DNA of 64,000 nt, taken from contig UYJD01000018.1 in the NCBI GenBank assembly GCA_900618795.1, positions 106,530 to 170,529 on the forward strand, given 5' to 3'. The position numbers were made by a program, and so were the translations under genes. Source of the stretch: Cyanodermella asteris (taxonomy: Eukaryota; Ascomycota; Lecanoromycetes; Ostropales; Stictidaceae). Below are positions 55,317 to 64,000 of the stretch, one piece after another (within the stretch, counting starts at the first letter, position 1; every line of letters begins with the position of its first letter). The notes under the pieces are model-generated. The model saw only the letters and a program-made list of their open reading frames with translations. It searched no databases and was not told the origin of the DNA.

Positions 55317-57025
55317 TCAAACCTGCTCAGATCCATTGGGGGAGAAGACATGCGACAACGCATCCCGGACCTCGAACTCCTCGAGCACGGCACCGAAACT
55401 ACTCATGTATTAGCATCAAAGCTTTCGGGTCAAAAGCGCAGTACATACCCATAGCATCGGGTCTTGCCCTTCAGCTCCTCCTGGATTGCCTTGAAGTCCC
55501 TCACACGCAGCATGGCATAGCGTGGATCGCTCTGGATGTAGGCCAAGGCCATGATTGGTGTGATTTCCCCATCGTGCTCCAACGGCAGCTGCTTGGCAGC
55601 ATCCAGTAGCCTGGCCAAAGAGGCTACGGGCATCGGTGGAGCCTGATGAGGGTATGTCTCTGAGGGAGTGTTCTCAATGTGGCTGAGGGGTGGGCACGAC
55701 AGCATCAAGGCGTGACCAGAAGCGACCGGCAGCTCCGTACCTGACGATGCCGACGAGCGTACGTGAAGGTACTGTTGGTGGTCGTTGCAAAAGGCCTCGA
55801 GACTGCGATACGAGCAGTCAGTTACGTCGTCCAAACGCAGAGGTGAACAATCGTGGAAAGGACATGCAGCTTGACAACGCCCGCGAATCAGTGGGGTCCC
55901 AGATGCTCCTGGCACCCGGACTCATGACGACGGGCGCGTCGGTGGTGAGGGGATTGGAGATGCGGACGACGCTTGCGCCGTACGGCCTTGGTGGTTTACT
56001 GACGCCAATACAAAATCGATACCCAGCTGGTTCTCGTCAGGATTGTGCTGAATCGCCCGGTCGCCATTCTGGCGTGGCTGAACGGTTCCGTTCGAGTGTC
56101 CGCTTGCGGCTGAACCTGGTCCATGCTGGTTGCTGCCATGATCCGAGCCGTGAGAAGCTTGATATGAAGACGGGGTGGCGTAGTCGCTGCCGGATGCGAG
56201 ACCACCATCGCTGGTAGCTGAACTTCCTGGATAACCGCCGCCGCCAAGATTCTGCGCGTTGACCAGGGATAGATGATCGGGGACAGAGATTCCGTGAGCG
56301 CCAAGAATTTCTCGAAGTCTTCGATTCTCTTCCTGAACTGCCGCGCGATTATGTGCCTCGGTTTGAAGATGCTCCTTAAACTTCATAACTTCGGTCTCAA
56401 GAGTCTTAATGTAGACTTCCTTGCGCATTCGATGAGTACTGCATTACTTGTCAGTAAATGATACCGCGAACCAAATACTAGAGTGATCGGAGCAGGTTTT
56501 GTGGGAAAAAAAACTCACCGTTGCGCTTGTCTATTAAGCTCCTGGCGCCGAGTGAGAGCGGGCTTGCTGTCGGGCTTGGGACCCCGCCGCTTCGCTGGCT
56601 GGCCATCTGAGATTGCGATGTTAGAAAAATGACAAATGTTCGACGTTGGCAATAAGCATAATGCATGTACAGTGGGCGGGATGATGATTTGGAATAACAG
56701 GCGCGCGAGTGAAACAGGCCGATGAGACTAGTACAGAAGACGACTCACCACGATTGGTTTTCCTATCGAATCCTAGCTTGTTAAGGACCATCGAACCAAT
56801 GCCACGGCCATTACCACGATCTTCAGGCGGCTCAGAAGCCGAATTGTCAGCACCGACGGATTGGTCCAAGTGTGGCTGCTGCGACAGCTGCTGAGCCTGT
56901 TGATTCTGGTGCTGAATGTTCATCTGCGAGACCTGGTCGTGGAGACCACGTTCGTGCTGACCGGCACCGGGGTGCACGCCGAAAGCTTGCGCAGACGGAG
57001 CCCCGGTGGTCGCGTAGGTCGCCAT
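55317..57025 (-). CDS. bZIP transcription factor with conserved fungal C-terminal domain
   Basis: Five exons, 57025-56749, 56606-56519, 56438-56004, 55802-55449 and 55398-55317, give 411 residues. A Gln-rich N-terminus (HQNQQAQQLSQQPH) precedes the basic region KRRGPKPDSKPALTRRQ, ELNRQAQRTHRMRKEVYI, then a leucine-zipper-like helix (TLETEVMKFKEHL, ENRRLREILG). A Ser/Gly/His-rich linker follows. The C-terminal domain begins LGIDFVLALEAFCNDHQQYL across the fourth splice, continues with SGHALMLSCPP and TPIMALAYIQSDPRY, and ends RCYGFGAVLEEFEVRDALS. This domain is shared by a group of Pezizomycotina bZIP factors; targets cannot be told. Where relatives usually have HRERK, this protein has HRMRK. 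Intron 3 is long (199 bp) with a GTCAGT donor. Nuclear action is inferred. Confidence 0.88.
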
Positions 57026-58410
57026 GATTATTGCTCGTGAGATGGCTTCTCGCAAGTGTGTTCTGGTCTATTGGAGGCGTTCGGTGCAGCGGGCCCTTGG
57101 AGGGCGGCAGCCTCTGACCAGCCGGAGGGCAGCAGGCTTTAACGTTGCCACTGAGGAGGTGCTCACGCTGGTTACCAAAGCCCTTTGTCGTACCGGTACT
57201 CGGCAGGATGAGCTCTTCTTGCACGTCGGGCGTTGTGAGCACAAGGGACGAGGAGGATGAAGAGAGGTGCAAGCTCGGAGCTGCGAGACGCGAACGATGA
57301 AGCGCAGCGGCCAGCCGAACCTGCGCCTTCCTTCCCTTCAGATTCTTCTCACAGGGCGTGCGGGTTGCACAGTTCAGCGGAAGGCGCGACCTGGCATGGG
57401 CAGCTGGTCACTAGGGCACGGACGCACAAAAGTCGAGCTGCTGCTTTCTCAGACGCACGTAGCTATGACCGTCGTTTTCCTGAGTGTGTATCCCCGAATT
57501 GGCAGAGGACTAGTACAAGTATGCTGGTGGGCGGAATGAGCTGGTGATGAGCCGGATGAGGGCACCCCTGGTGATGTGATCGACGACGCCCGCGCTCCAA
57601 ACTCCGACGGCGAGAAAGCATGAACGCAGGCAAACGATGGGTCACTTTCCCTGGTGCCCCAGCCGGTCGTCAGCAAAGTCGCCCCGGTTCCGTGCCCGAG
57701 TCGCGCTAGAACCCAATCGACAGTGGCAGGCTGACAGCGGGCCCTTGAAGATTGCCAACGGCGCACAACGACTCTGCATCGCTGTCGCCCTTATCCATGT
57801 CTGAGAGCGTCAAAAATCGATCGATCCCTTGCCTCACCACGTTCGTCTAACCACGTCAGACGGCCATTGGCCACCTTAGACCCGTTCGTGGCCCCACGTC
57901 CAAGTGTGCTTTAGCTGCAGTGTCCACTTCAAAAGCAGCTGCCATGCCGAGGTCTCCTGCAAGCGAGTGGTTGTTGATCCAGCATTGGAACCGACCGTTT
58001 GACCAGCCGGGTCCTTGATTCCGGTGACCGCTTCAACGCTGCCAGGGCGTGCGAACTGTACGAGTGCTTGGTCTTGGGGTATGTACACACAGACAAGGAT
58101 AGGGTTCTTTCAAGGTTTTGGGAGGTGGGGGATGGCACAGAGGCCCGTTGAACGGACCTTGTGCGTGGTCACAGCCGTACCAACGATAGCACAGTTCGCA
58201 GGAATGTTCAGACGAACTTTCGGCACGTCGGACGCTCCACACATGGCCGACCTCTTGCTGGTAGGGTGCTGTTACTGAGTCCACGGACAGCGACCTGTGC
58301 ACCTCGATCCGGACCCTTAACCAGCACCGATCAAAGCCGAAGTCGAAGCGAGCTTTTGTATACGTGCTTAGACAGCGCTATGTACAGCAGGACTTTGTCC
58401 TGAATGTCCT
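57026..58410. other. Intergenic, long promoter of the bZIP gene
   Basis: 1.4 kb upstream of the bZIP start and downstream of PEX5. Only short shadow frames; nothing recognised. A long upstream region is common for regulatory genes. Confidence 0.5.
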
Positions 58411-60379
58411 TCAAAAGTCAAAGTCTGGTCTGAAGATGTTCAGGTCCATTCCTGGTACCACCTTCTCAGCAAGATCCCGCCTGTCCAGCTGCATCAATGC
58501 ACGTCTCAAAGTTTCATAGAGATTCGTGCTCTGGTTCATGTTCATCATCCGCTCAAGTTCACCTTCATCGACTCCACCTGTCACTTCCCTTACCCTTTCC
58601 TTGCCTTCCTGCTCAACGAACTTGTGCATGTTGAGCGCTCCGAGGAAGTGCTGTACAGCTTCGGCGTAGCATCCCATGTTGATGCAGCTGACACCAAGAT
58701 TGTATCGGGCCCGAACAAAGTTCGGATTCATCTGAAGTGCCTTCTCGTACGCCGCGATGGCCTGCTCGCTCTTCCCACTGTTGGCCAGGGTTGCACCCAA
58801 CCGGTTCCACAGAAGGTGGATCTGGCGCCGCTGATTCGTGGTTCCACTCTCCGTGCTAGCCAAGGCAGCTTCGAAACAGTCAACGGCCTTGTCGTACTCT
58901 TCGCAGCCATAGAACAGAACTCCCAAACCAACCTGCACATCTGGATCCATGTGCTCGCCATCCGGGCTCAGTTGAGCCGCTTTGATGAAAAGATTTGTTA
59001 TGCGTTCGTGCAGTTGTTGGCGGTCCGTGAATCCAACTTCGTTCGGAGATGAAAGCTGATCGGGTCCAATGATATGGGGGTATTTCACACTGAGCCAGCG
59101 CTCGAGTGTCCGATATGCTGTCGCATCGTATCCATCGTTTGTGTAACTCACGGCAAGTCCCATTAGTGCCTCCAGATTCGCCGGATCGACCTTGATGGCT
59201 TGTTCCAAAGCCCGTATCGCCGGAGCCTCCTTCTCGTTCTGAGCCTGGGCTGAGCCCAACATCACCCATGCATCGACGTGTTGCGGATTCTTCTGCGCTG
59301 CCGCTTCGAATGCTAGTGCCGCAAGACTGAGGTTGCCACCCTCTTCCATGATCTTCATACCTTCACTGAAAGGATCGCCGAGTGTCCGGAACACGTTCTC
59401 TTCCTCAAACACGTAGTCACCTAGCTGCGGATCGCGGAAACCGTGGTTCATCCCGTAGTTGTCGAAGTCGCTGAAGGGATTTGGACCGTCGTAGTCTTCG
59501 AGATCGTCGGTCTCGCCCATGAGTCCCCTATTTGCATCGCGTTCAGCTTGGATTCCTCGCCAGACAGCTTCAAAGTCGCCGTGCAGAGTCTCCGAATCAT
59601 GGTTTACTGACCTGTCCATATCATTCAACTGCTCTTCCATAGCCTTCTCATCCAGAACGTTACCCTGTGCGTCAAGTGCCGCAAACTGCTGTTCCCAGTC
59701 CTTGTCATCTAGCTCAACCATGCGCTCTTTGCCTTTCCCGGTGGGTTGTTGCTGTTGTGACATGGGCGTCATGGAGTTGTAGCCCATCCCCATCCCCATA
59801 CCGCCCATGTATCCCATGCTGTAAGGTCTGTTGTACATCTGGGTCGGCGCCTGCTGGTTCACGGTCTGTCCCGCAGCCCGCTGCGTCTCCGCATGCTGAT
59901 GAAAGTTCCGAAACTCGCCAGCGCTGAACCCCGGCGGCCGGAACGCAGACTGGTTGAAAGGCGTGTGTGTGGACTGAGGCGCATGATCAAACTCCGAAGC
60001 CCAGCCCGGCGACCCCGTCCGCGAGTTCTGCTGCTGCTGCTGTTGCTGTGGTGGTGAGAATCGGTCGAGCTCCCGCCTCATCTGCTCCATGGCGAAGGGC
60101 TGCGGGGGTCCGTTTGCCAGCGAGGCGTTCTGTTGTAGGAAGTCGTTCATCATCTGGAGCTCGTCAGTATATACACGCGAGCTTTTAGGAAGATTGGTTG
60201 CTCAGATGGCTAACCTGGTCTTGTTGGCCCATGGGCTGTTGGGTGCGCATGCTCTCGGCGGCTCCGGGTCGGTTGACCAGCCGGTCTCGCTGTAGTGACT
60301 GGTCATTCTGGACGTGCTTGGAGAAGCTGGTCAGAGGGTTGCCTGCCGTTGAGCATTCGGCGGCCCCCAGGAACGACAT
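58411..60379 (-). CDS. PEX5: Peroxin-5, PTS1 import receptor
   Basis: Cytosolic receptor that binds C-terminal SKL-type signals and carries cargo to the peroxisome membrane. Two exons, 60379-60215 and 60153-58411, give 635 residues. The N-terminus MSFLGAAECSTAGNPL has the conserved Cys (residue 9) that is monoubiquitinated for recycling by Pex1-Pex6. WxxxF/Y motifs that bind Pex14/Pex13 are visible at about 106 (WASEF) and 208 (WEQQF). The middle is Gln/Gly/Met-rich, including a Q7 run and a GMGMGMGY stretch. The C-terminal half is TPR: the first clear repeats are NLSLAALAFEAAAQKNPQHV and APAIRALEQAIKVDPANLEAL, and the last triplet includes GATLANSGKSEQAIAAYEKAL and YNLGVSCINMGCYAEAVQHF. Length matches fungal Pex5. 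Confidence 0.95.
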
Positions 60380-60944
60380 GGTGGCGGGGTGTTTGGTGGG
60401 AAAAGAAGTGGTGAAAGGAAAGTGTGTAGAGGTGTATACGGCAGTGATACACGCTTGATGGCGAGAAGGATGCCACAGATGTGAGAGGTATCAGAGGTTG
60501 TGTGCGAGATTCACGAAAGTGTATACACATGCCATGGCAAAGGTCTTAGTAAAGCACGATGGCGGAGACGCCCGCCCCGGCTGTTCCGCCATGAGCCGAG
60601 GTGATTTCGGGCCAGGGACAAGTCTTGGCACTGAGTTCCGGATGAGCTCGTATATACCACATCGTCATGCCCGAATTTGCATTGTTCTTCCACCTCGGAT
60701 AGACTTTATCGCATCCGCATCACTTATGATCTGTACTCTACATGCGTGGATCTTCTTCTAGACGCTGGTGAAATCGCTGGTAAAAAAATGCTACAGCTTT
60801 CGTTCACCGAAAGATTTGAAAAAAGGATGACGGGAATAATATTGTGACGTAATGGGATATCAACATCTGAGCCCGGCTCAGCGCTAAATTCTCGTGCTCC
60901 ATGAATGCTGCATATTTGTACCTTTTCTATTCATGTGGTTGTAC
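60380..60944. other. Intergenic, PEX5 promoter and 3' side of DUF3431 gene
   Basis: This is about 0.56 kb without coding signal. A polyadenylation-type AT-rich patch lies near 60780-60850 (minus orientation). Confidence 0.45.
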
Positions 60945-61977
60945 TCAGTCATTGCCATAGACCTGGTGATAACACTGGCCAAGTTCTGGGCAGCTAAGAG
61001 CCGTGTTAGCAACCATGATGAAGTAGGAGGCTGAGTACTCACAACACGGGTTGTCGTCCGAAGATTATGTGCCAGAGATACTCGAAAATGCGGCCACTTG
61101 TATCATCCGAAAGCTCACTATTCATGAGCCAATGTCGAAAGCGGATGTAATCCCGGAGCAGGCGCTTCTGAACCTGATCTTTTGAAACAGCGAATTGTGC
61201 ACAGCACGGCGTTGCTATTGTCTCAGGTATGTTGTCATTTAAGAAAAGGTCGCTCCACACTGCCGCCATAGCCCTCTCGACTGGGCGATCGATGTCTTTG
61301 TCGTCTCGGAAGGGCTGAACCTCATCGGGGCAGCCGGGAGTATGAATGCATCGAAGGTTGAGGTAGCCTTCTCGTTGTAGGGAGTCCAGATTCAGATGCT
61401 CCACGCTCCATATATTGCTGTGGTCCGGTGTGTCCGTGTGCCAGCCCCCAGGATACCCGTCCTTGTGGGGATGGAGGAAGACAAGGTTCTTGGGCAGATT
61501 GTCGTAATGATCAATGATATAGGTGAGATACGGCATTGCTTCTCGACCCTTGTTCATGGGCGTGTGGAGAGGGGCGCTGGTATTGTCAACCGAGTAGACG
61601 GCATGCTGCCATTCATTCAGCGCATCGATCCAGCTTGCGTCCTCGTACCGCGTCCTCCCAATGATAATCACACCCTTCTTCGAGTCGTCGATCTGGATAG
61701 TCCCGGGGCTTGTACTGCTTGTAATCCACGTCGGCTCTTGCTCCTGCTCTTGAGCGGCGGGCGACACGTTAGACGCTGTTGCGGTCGGAGTTGGTAAAGA
61801 TGCCAGGGCGTCTAGCACTTGCGGTGATTGCGTGCGTGATGCAAGCGTATCTTGTAGCCATGTAGGGAATCGCCGTCGCGATCCGAATTGTGAGTATAGA
61901 AAGAAGCAGGAAACGAAAATGATAGCTGCCGCGGCTAGCCTGTGTTGGTAACCACGGGAAGACGAGAAAACGGACAT
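60945..61977 (-). CDS. DUF3431 family protein, membrane-anchored
   Basis: Two exons, 61977-61043 and 60993-60945, give 327 residues. The ATG at 61977 (MSVFSSSRGYQ) is chosen because a signal-anchor helix follows at once (LAAAAIIFVSCFFLYSQF, about residues 14-31). A Ser/Thr/Pro-rich spacer leads to the DUF3431 region: GVIIIGRTRYEDASWIDAL, LTYIIDHYDNLPKNLVFLHPH, WSVEHLNLDSLQREGYLNLR and IATPCCAQFAVSKDQVQKR. The small second exon supplies CPELGQCYHQVYGND, whose Cys pair ends the domain as in relatives. The domain is fungal and of unknown biochemical function. Type II orientation in the secretory pathway is inferred from the anchor. Confidence 0.85.
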
Positions 61978-62729
61978 AGCCGCGCGTATAGCCGGTAAAG
62001 AGAGGCAGCTTAACGATGCCGGCCGCAAACTACAACAGCAAGGGAGCGCCGCATTATACTGATCACTATATGACTGCACGAGCAATGTTTGGGAGACCAC
62101 TGGGTTTCCGCGTGCTGTCTTCCATAATTGGGCGGCGGCAATGCGGCCTCGAAGTGGAGCCGCGACGCTAGGAAGGCTCCAAAAACAGAAGCCTGGCAGT
62201 ATCGAGCCGCCATCTGCACCGACGGAGCCTACCTAATAGACGCCCACGTATGAGCGCCCAGCTGCAATGTGATTCTGGACCTCACGCGCTACCTGTACCT
62301 CCATCCTGCTCATCAAGTAGAAAGCTGCCACGATCGGCGTCAATACCATTTTTGCTAGCCGCCATGTAGCACTGAGTAGCAGCGTCGCTAGTGCGAAGCG
62401 CCGTCAGCCAGCCCGCTTATCAGCTACCGGCCCATTACAATCTCCGCCTTCCTTCACAGCCCGAATCGCTCCAGCCCTGCGTCCTGGCAGACGGCCTTTC
62501 TGGCTGATGCTTCATCGTGAGACAGTAGTTCCAAAGTCTATGAAGTGACCTGTATCAAGAGTGGCTGGCCAGGCACGGCCGGCAGGGCCTTGGTAGTCAA
62601 AATGTGAGAGTTCGGCCGACAGCCTTGCTTTTCGTCTATATCTGTACAGGATGCTGGGATCTGCCTATTTCTGCCTCTTCGGCCATGCTTTGTCTGTTTC
62701 CCAGCCTGTCCTGCCTTCGCGTTCACAAA
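61978..62729. other. Divergent promoter, DUF3431 and protease-like genes
   Basis: A 752-bp region between divergent starts. Frames here are extensions of the two genes without credible starts. No motif is named. Confidence 0.5.
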
Positions 62730-64000
62730 ATGACTGTTGACTTGGTACATCGTTGGCTCTGGGTGTTAGGCCTGTCCGTCTCATTTACCTCCTCGAAGTG
62801 TCTCCCAGCTCCGATAGTCCTTCCGATCGGCAATGTCTCCAACGTCAACCACGGATTGTCCAGCCGTGGCATCTGGGCAGCGATTGGACATCCGCCCCAG
62901 AACGTGAGCTTTGCACCGAATCTGTATGATCGCCACACCAGGAAGGATTGCGAACATGCTGACGGCTTATAGATGGTTGAACAACACGTTCGTTTACGAT
63001 AAGCGTAACACCTGTCCTGACAGATCCGACATCTCATGCGCTACAATTCACGGCGGTTGGTTCACCCCGAACGATTCGAGCACGTATACAGCTCAGTCGA
63101 GTGTGCAAAATGCGGGTGGCAACCCTCAGGATGGTCACAATCCCTCCAACACTACCTTTGAATGGATGACAGAAAGTTTCACACTCGGCTCACAAGCTAC
63201 ACTTGACAAATTTCCACTGGCATTATCGACTACAGGCCTTGATGATCAGAGTTACCAGCCTCTACCTAAGTTGGGTCTTGGGCAAGGATCGACCTTTCTG
63301 TCAACTCTGTTGAAGACAAATTTAACAGGCTCCCGGTCATTTTCATTCTTCTACGGCGTGACTGGGATCGATACCATTGTGAACACGCCGGGTAGCCTCG
63401 TGATAGGAGGTTTCGATGCCGCACAGGTCCCGAATACTCGTCCGGACAACTTCTCACTTGCTCAAGCAGATGCTTGCCCTAGCGGATACATCGTCAGCAT
63501 GAAGGACATGTCCCTTATATATCCGAACGGCACATCATCCAGCCTCTTTACCAGCGCTCAGGCGAATGTCATGCAAGCCTGCATCAATCTAGAGTTCCCT
63601 GGTATCATCACTATGCCGCGGTACCCGTACTTTAGTGAGTTTCTCGAACAAACGGGGATGTCGTGTCCAGACCGAGTGTCAGGCTTGGACTTTTATGACA
63701 TGTTGTGTGACAAGGACATGTAAGTCAGCATGAGCGGCGAGCGTGAACCCGACTGACATATATCAGTTACCCCGGCGGCATATCATTCACCTTTCAGAGC
63801 GCTGGCGAGCTAGTCGTCAGGGCTCCTAACAGCCAGTTACTCGTTACCAATTTTGTGAACATGCCCAAGGACGGCACTTGGTACGCAAACAACACGGAAA
63901 AGGAGCTAGCCATCAACAGCATTCAGGCGTCAACAGGGGACGATCTTCCGCAGATCGGAAGATCGTTCTTCTCGTCAGCCATGTTGATGGCTTTCCCGAG
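62730..64000 (+). CDS. Aspartyl-protease-like secreted protein, probably inactive, cut by window edge
   Basis: Three exons are seen, 62730-62923, 62973-63719 and 63767 to the right edge; the C-terminus is missing. A signal peptide opens the protein (LWVLGLSVSFTSSKCLPAP). The pepsin-like fold is suggested by IWAAIGHPPQNVSFAPNLWL, where active enzymes have the GTPPQxxxxxxDTGS segment, then by LGLGQGSTFLSTLL, GSLVIGGFDAAQV, and QIGRSFFSSAMLMAF near the edge. The first catalytic DTG/DTGS motif is absent (APNLWLNN instead), so proteolysis is unlikely from this lobe. Many Asn-x-Thr/Ser sites fit a secreted or wall protein. Such degenerate A1-fold proteins occur in Pezizomycotina, sometimes with a C-terminal membrane helix that would lie beyond the window. 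Confidence 0.75.

Noticed and set aside
1-64000. Secondary-metabolite or mobile-element cluster
   Set aside because: No polyketide synthase, peptide synthetase, terpene cyclase, transposase, reverse transcriptase or terminal repeats were found; the genes are mostly housekeeping.

Overview
The window looks like nuclear DNA of a filamentous ascomycete (Pezizomycotina; a Dothideomycete is my guess, not shown). Genes carry 0 to 4 short introns (about 46-200 bp, GT..AG, pyrimidine-poor acceptors). Third codon positions are GC-rich. Several families are fungal-specific: a DUF3431 protein, a Git1-type MFS carrier, a bZIP factor with a long conserved C-terminal domain, and a GPI-anchored PEBP-like protein. 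Genes are monocistronic and lie on both strands, with no sign of operons. I found no rRNA, tRNA, CRISPR array or intact transposon. An 81-base run of N at 23153-23233 marks an assembly gap.

Layout. 1-10 kb: an edge-truncated unknown gene, NC2-beta/Dr1, a short-chain dehydrogenase, a TDA3-like FAD oxidoreductase, a PEBP-like secreted protein with an internal stop, an unrecognised basic protein, and an ankyrin protein. 10.9-14.8 kb: cystathionine gamma-lyase, a small membrane protein and RanGAP (Rna1). 14.8-27.1 kb: a gene-poor stretch rich in short tandem repeats, with one acidic fungal protein gene and the gap. 27-33.8 kb: a compact WGR-PARP and a Git1-like MFS transporter. 34-44 kb: a dense cluster with PEX6, an NAD(P)-binding epimerase-like gene interrupted by TGA, glucosidase II beta (KDEL), Rtf2 and mitochondrial uL13m. 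46-55 kb: a zinc-finger-like protein, a GNAT acetyltransferase, an Mtr-like amino acid transporter, a possible small ORF and COX17. 55-64 kb: a bZIP factor, PEX5, a DUF3431 protein and an edge-truncated aspartyl-protease-like protein.

Most genes are housekeeping and do not form one pathway. The functional links I can name are PEX5 (cargo receptor) with PEX6 (ATPase that recycles it), about 20 kb apart, and COX17 with uL13m (mitochondrial biogenesis). The signals most worth checking are three single-codon lesions at otherwise conserved positions. They are the PARP catalytic His codon reading Arg, a TGA where the epimerase-like family has Trp, and a TAA inside the PEBP-like gene. They could be true losses of function, recoding or RNA editing, or base errors in the assembly. 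I saw no clear previously undescribed multi-gene system.
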